In this document: piece by piece, positions 61,251 to 64,000 of the stretch
Layout of the letters: every line of letters begins with the position of its first letter
Numbering within the stretch: position 1 is the first letter of the stretch
Assembly: GCA_964455935.1 (NCBI GenBank)
Contig: CAYVZU010000005.1
Coordinates: 6,670 to 70,669, forward strand
Length of the DNA stretch: 64,000 bases
Direction: 5' to 3'
DNA from: CAYVZU01 sp964455935
GTDB taxonomy: Bacteria > Fibrobacterota > CAYVZU01
Notes under the pieces: model-generated
Databases searched by the model: none
The model's input: the letters and a program-made list of their open reading frames with translations, nothing else
Told to the model about the DNA's origin: nothing
Program-made: the position numbers and the translations under genes

Positions 61251-61298
61251 GCTACTTAAGCCCGACAAGATTGAAATGATCTCATCCGGGAGGGGAAA

Positions 61299-63224
61299 AT
61301 GGCAAAAACGATTGGAATTGATTTGGGAACAACCTTTTCCGCGGTCGCGGTAATGGAGGGCGGCAAGCCGGTTGTAATTCCGAATGCAAACGGAGAGCGG
61401 ACTACACCCTCGGTGGTGGGATTTTCAAAAACCGGCGAGCGCATTGTGGGCTCCGCGGCCCGCCGCCAGGCAATCCTGAACCCCGAAAACACCGTCTATT
61501 CCATCAAACGTTTCATGGGCAGACGGCATAACGAGGTCCAGGAAGAGGAGAAGCGGGTTCCCTATAAATTCATGGGCTCGGGGAACGATCCCGTAAAAAT
61601 TAGACTGGCCGACAGGGACTACACACCGCCCGAAATATCGGCCATGATCCTTCAGGATCTCAAAAAAACCGCCGAAGCTTATCTTGGCCACGAGGTGAAG
61701 GACGCCGTGATTACGGTTCCGGCCTATTTCAACGACGCTCAGCGCCAGGCCACCAAAGACGCAGGCCGGATCGCCGGTCTTAACGTGAAGAGGATTATTA
61801 ACGAGCCGACGGCATCGGCTCTGGCCTACGGATTGGACAAGAAAAAGAACGAGCGCATTGCCGTCTACGACTTTGGCGGCGGCACATTTGATATCTCGAT
61901 CCTTGAGATCGGTGAGGGTGTTTTCGAGGTGAAGTCCACCAACGGCGACACCCACTTGGGCGGCGACGACATCGATCAAATGCTGGTTGAATTCCTGGTC
62001 GACGAATTCAAGAAAACGAACGGAATCGATCTGTCCAAGGACCGCATGGCGCTCCAGCGTCTCAAGGAAGCCGCGGAAAAAGCCAAAATCGAACTTTCGA
62101 GCACGCTTCAAACCTCCGCTAATCTGCCGTTTATTTCGGCCGATGCATACGGACCCAAGCACATGGATGTACTGTTGACGCGCGCCCGGTTTGAGGCCAT
62201 GATCCAGCCCTTCATCGACCGTTCGCTTGAGCCTTGCCGCAAAGCGCTGGCCGACGCCAAATTCGAACCGAATCAGATCGATGAGGTCGTTTTGGTGGGC
62301 GGCTCCACCCGGATACCGGCAGTCCAGGCCGCCGTGGAGCAGTTCTTCGGCAAGCCGCCCAACAAAAGCGTCAATCCTGACGAGGTTGTTGCCGTGGGCG
62401 CCGCCATTCAAGCTGCGGTGCTTAGCGGCGACGAGGCGGTCAAGGATGTGCTGCTGCTGGATGTGACACCCCTGTCTTTGGGAATCGAAACGCTGGGTGG
62501 CGTCTTCACAAAGCTGGTCGAGCGCAACACCACCATCCCGGTACAGAAAAGCCAGGTGTTCTCGACCGCCGAGGACAACCAGACAGCAGTATCGGTGATG
62601 GTCTTCCAGGGCGAACGTGAGATGGCAAAATACAACCGGCTCCTGGGCCGGCTGGACCTGCCGGGAATTCCGCCGGCGCCCCGCGGAATCCCGCAGATCG
62701 AGGTGACATTCGACATCGACGCTAACGGCATTCTCAATGTGAAGGCCAAGGACATGGGCACGGGAAAGGAACAGCAGATCAAGGTGCAGTCGTCGAGCGG
62801 GCTGAGTGAAAGCGACATTAAAAAAATGACCCAGGAAGCGCAGGCCAATGCGGCCGAGGACCACCGGCTGCGCGAATTGGCCGAAGCACGAAATGAGGCG
62901 GACCACCTGGCCTATGTGAGTGAAAAGTCCTTGAAGGAGCTTGCTGGAAAGATTGACGAAAGCCAGCGGGACGCCGTTCAGACGGCCATCCACGAGGTCA
63001 GGGAAAAGGTGAAAGGAGATGACATTGCGGCGATTCGCGCCGCCGCAGAAAGGCTCAAAGAGGCGGCCAATCGAATGTCAGAGAAAATTTATCAGCGCGC
63101 CGGCCAGGCTGGCCCACAGGGGCAGCCGCAAGGTCCGCAGCCTGAGGCAGGACCGGGTCCCGAGGAAGGACAGGGCCCGGTGGAGGCCGATTACGAGGTG
63201 GTCGAGGAGGACAAGAAGAAATAG
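61299..63224 (+). CDS. dnaK: Molecular chaperone DnaK (Hsp70)
   Basis: A complete 641-residue Hsp70. The ATPase domain starts AKTIGIDLGTTFSAVAVMEGG and includes VITVPAYFNDAQRQATKDAG, YDFGGGTFDISILEI and LVGGSTRIPAVQ. The substrate domain has DVTPLSLGIETLGG and the lid follows from about 510. The C-terminal tail is Gln/Gly/Pro-rich and ends EVVEEDKKK. It folds nascent and stress-damaged proteins with ATP; grpE and dnaJ are not in the window. It stands alone on the plus strand, followed by a strong terminator. No CIRCE element or sigma-32-type box was seen upstream; a sigma-54 promoter is proposed instead. Confidence 0.97.
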   Translation: MAKTIGIDLGTTFSAVAVMEGGKPVVIPNANGERTTPSVVGFSKTGERIVGSAARRQAILNPENTVYSIKRFMGRRHNEVQEEEKRVPYKFMGSGNDPVKIRLADRDYTPPEISAMILQDLKKTAEAYLGHEVKDAVITVPAYFNDAQRQATKDAGRIAGLNVKRIINEPTASALAYGLDKKKNERIAVYDFGGGTFDISILEIGEGVFEVKSTNGDTHLGGDDIDQMLVEFLVDEFKKTNGIDLSKDRMALQRLKEAAEKAKIELSSTLQTSANLPFISADAYGPKHMDVLLTRARFEAMIQPFIDRSLEPCRKALADAKFEPNQIDEVVLVGGSTRIPAVQAAVEQFFGKPPNKSVNPDEVVAVGAAIQAAVLSGDEAVKDVLLLDVTPLSLGIETLGGVFTKLVERNTTIPVQKSQVFSTAEDNQTAVSVMVFQGEREMAKYNRLLGRLDLPGIPPAPRGIPQIEVTFDIDANGILNVKAKDMGTGKEQQIKVQSSSGLSESDIKKMTQEAQANAAEDHRLRELAEARNEADHLAYVSEKSLKELAGKIDESQRDAVQTAIHEVREKVKGDDIAAIRAAAERLKEAANRMSEKIYQRAGQAGPQGQPQGPQPEAGPGPEEGQGPVEADYEVVEEDKKK

Positions 63225-63245
63225 CACTTCTCGTCCCGACCGCAC

Positions 63246-63274
63246 AAAAGGGGCCTGCAAAGGCCCCTTTTTTT
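63246..63274 (+). terminator. Rho-independent terminator of dnaK
   Basis: GGGGCCT-GCAA-AGGCCCC forms a 7-base G+C stem with a four-base loop, followed by seven Ts, 21 bases after the dnaK stop. Confidence 0.92.
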
Positions 63275-63302
63275 CATGCTATGGTAGTTGCCATTAATCC
63301 TT

Positions 63303-63470
63303 GCCGTAATGGGGTAGGCCCATTTCCTCGCTGCGGAACCCCTTAAGACAGGTGCATCTTGAATTCGGGCAAAAGGCTCTCAACCATACAAGCACTTGCG
63401 ACGCGCAACCTGCACATTCATTGCGGGCTGCCGTGTCCTCACTTCGTCAACGGGCCTACCCCATTACGGC
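63303..63470. mobile_element. 168-base MITE-like element with 19-base perfect inverted ends
   Basis: GCCGTAATGGGGTAGGCCC (63303-63321) recurs as its exact reverse complement at 63452-63470. The 130 bases between have no supported gene. CCTT occurs just outside the left end and again at the right end, compatible with a short target duplication. It fills most of the gap between the dnaK terminator and the converging hydrolase gene. A long-loop structural RNA is the alternative. Confidence 0.55.
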
Positions 63471-63541
63471 CTTCTATTTTGACAACTACTATATCACTGG
63501 CGCTGCGCCAACAGGAAACGACAGAGCCCCGAATCACATCC

Positions 63542-64000
63542 TTACTTGCGCCGCGGTTTTCGGGTTTGCTTTTTCCCCCGGGCCACAAGGCTTTTTCCTG
63601 CCGGTTTTGGCGGCTTGCGGCGTGTGCCTTCGGCGGAGGATTTGCGCCCGACGATCGCCACTTCAATCAGCAGGTACTTTTCGAACCGCGCATTGAGCGT
63701 TGCACCGGGACCCTTCACGATTCCCAGGTGCTTTTTATTGGCATAGTCGTAGATCGTGTATTCCTTGTTCTTCAGGCCGCGCAGCTCAAGGACACCCTTG
63801 AAGTCCTTCGCGAAGAACCCGTAGTACATCTTGCCGTCTTTTCGAATGCAGTGGCATTCGGGCGAATCGAAAACAATGTCATAAAGGTCGAGATATTCGC
63901 CTTTTGACAATTGCTTTTCGTTGTAGATCTTCATCCACTTTTCCCAGTGCGCCCGTTTGACCTTGTCATATGGATCATCGTGGTCCCAATAATAGCCGTC
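63542..64000 (-). CDS. C-terminal part of a probable glycoside hydrolase (GH36/alpha-galactosidase-like), partial
   Basis: The frame is open to the right edge, so 152 residues of a larger protein are visible. It starts within DGYYWDHDDPYDKVKRAHW and continues with a beta-rich C-terminal domain (GKMYYGFFAKDFKGVLELRGL, YTIYDYANKKHLGIVKGP) of the kind that ends GH36/GH27-like enzymes. The last 35 residues are strikingly basic and Pro-rich (RRKPPKPAGKSLVARGKKQ), which is unusual for such enzymes. The catalytic domain lies outside the window, so the family and substrate cannot be fixed. Confidence 0.5.
   Translation of the reverse strand, partial: DGYYWDHDDPYDKVKRAHWEKWMKIYNEKQLSKGEYLDLYDIVFDSPECHCIRKDGKMYYGFFAKDFKGVLELRGLKNKEYTIYDYANKKHLGIVKGPGATLNARFEKYLLIEVAIVGRKSSAEGTRRKPPKPAGKSLVARGKKQTRKPRRK

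Noticed and set aside
61425..62993. 522-codon open frame antisense to dnaK
   Set aside because: It is a mirror of the strongly conserved, codon-biased dnaK frame. It has no family features and no ribosome site.

Overview
The window comes from a Gram-negative bacterium: it carries lpxK, kdsD and a GmhA/DiaA-type sugar-phosphate isomerase. Several features point loosely to the FCB side of the tree (Bacteroidetes, Fibrobacterota and related uncultured phyla), but the phylum is inferred at low confidence. They are a V/A-type ATPase operon with a DUF2764 gene, a gingipain-like C25 peptidase with a FlgD/T9SS-like C-terminal domain, a bacterial GGGP-synthase-family protein, and at least one promoter of the TAnnTTTG type. 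The sequence is G+C-rich except in the restriction island and some intergenic stretches. Two runs of exactly ten Ns show it is a scaffold, probably metagenomic.

Layout. 1-2623 (minus): V/A-ATPase subunit E, DUF2764 and the catalytic A subunit, which runs off the left edge. 3224-5125 (plus): a RACo-like corrinoid activator. 5346-18890 (minus): eight genes that look like one uncharacterised transport system. They are a DUF6785/6784 membrane protein, an unknown soluble protein, a PqqD-like protein, an FtsX-type permease, an ATPase, a giant fusion of an M28-like domain with an FtsX permease, a second OPT-like membrane protein and a second ATPase. 19271-22195 (plus): ligA and a double-STAS protein. 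22381-24571 (minus): a sugar-phosphate isomerase, a beta-propeller protein and a HAMP-like membrane protein. 24761-26294 (plus): pdaD-speB, a route from arginine to putrescine. 26547-29918 (minus): a GH1 beta-glucosidase, kdsD and a primary-like sigma factor. 30050-34366 (plus): a short alaS, GGGP synthase, a nucleotidyltransferase, a HAD hydrolase and a STAS protein. 34467-37562: a STAS-PEGA membrane protein divergent from a second double-STAS protein. 37594-40332 (minus): folC and a sigma-54 response regulator.

40431-48534 (minus) is a type I restriction-modification island of lower G+C. It holds hsdM, two intercalated small genes (one unknown, one HicA-like), hsdS, and an hsdR with a single-base frameshift inside the nuclease motif. 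48588-56861 (minus) is a tightly packed run: lpxK, nadA, an SH3 protein, ruvX, a lipoprotein and the C25 peptidase. 56955-59758 (plus): metX-metW and a PAP2-like protein. 59748-63224: three tandem hsp20 genes divergent from dnaK. The right edge holds a MITE-like element and the C-terminal end of a probable glycoside hydrolase.

The two most interesting signals are these. First, the PqqD/OPT/FtsX cluster: its M28 peptidase domain has lost the expected metal ligands, and no radical SAM partner is present. Second, the 252-base hsp20-dnaK intergenic region reads as two divergent sigma-54 (-24/-12) promoters around two related palindromes spaced like enhancer-binding-protein sites. That suggests chaperone expression under sigma-54 control. 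The window also encodes a sigma-54 activator with an atypical receiver domain, though nothing here links it to these sites directly.
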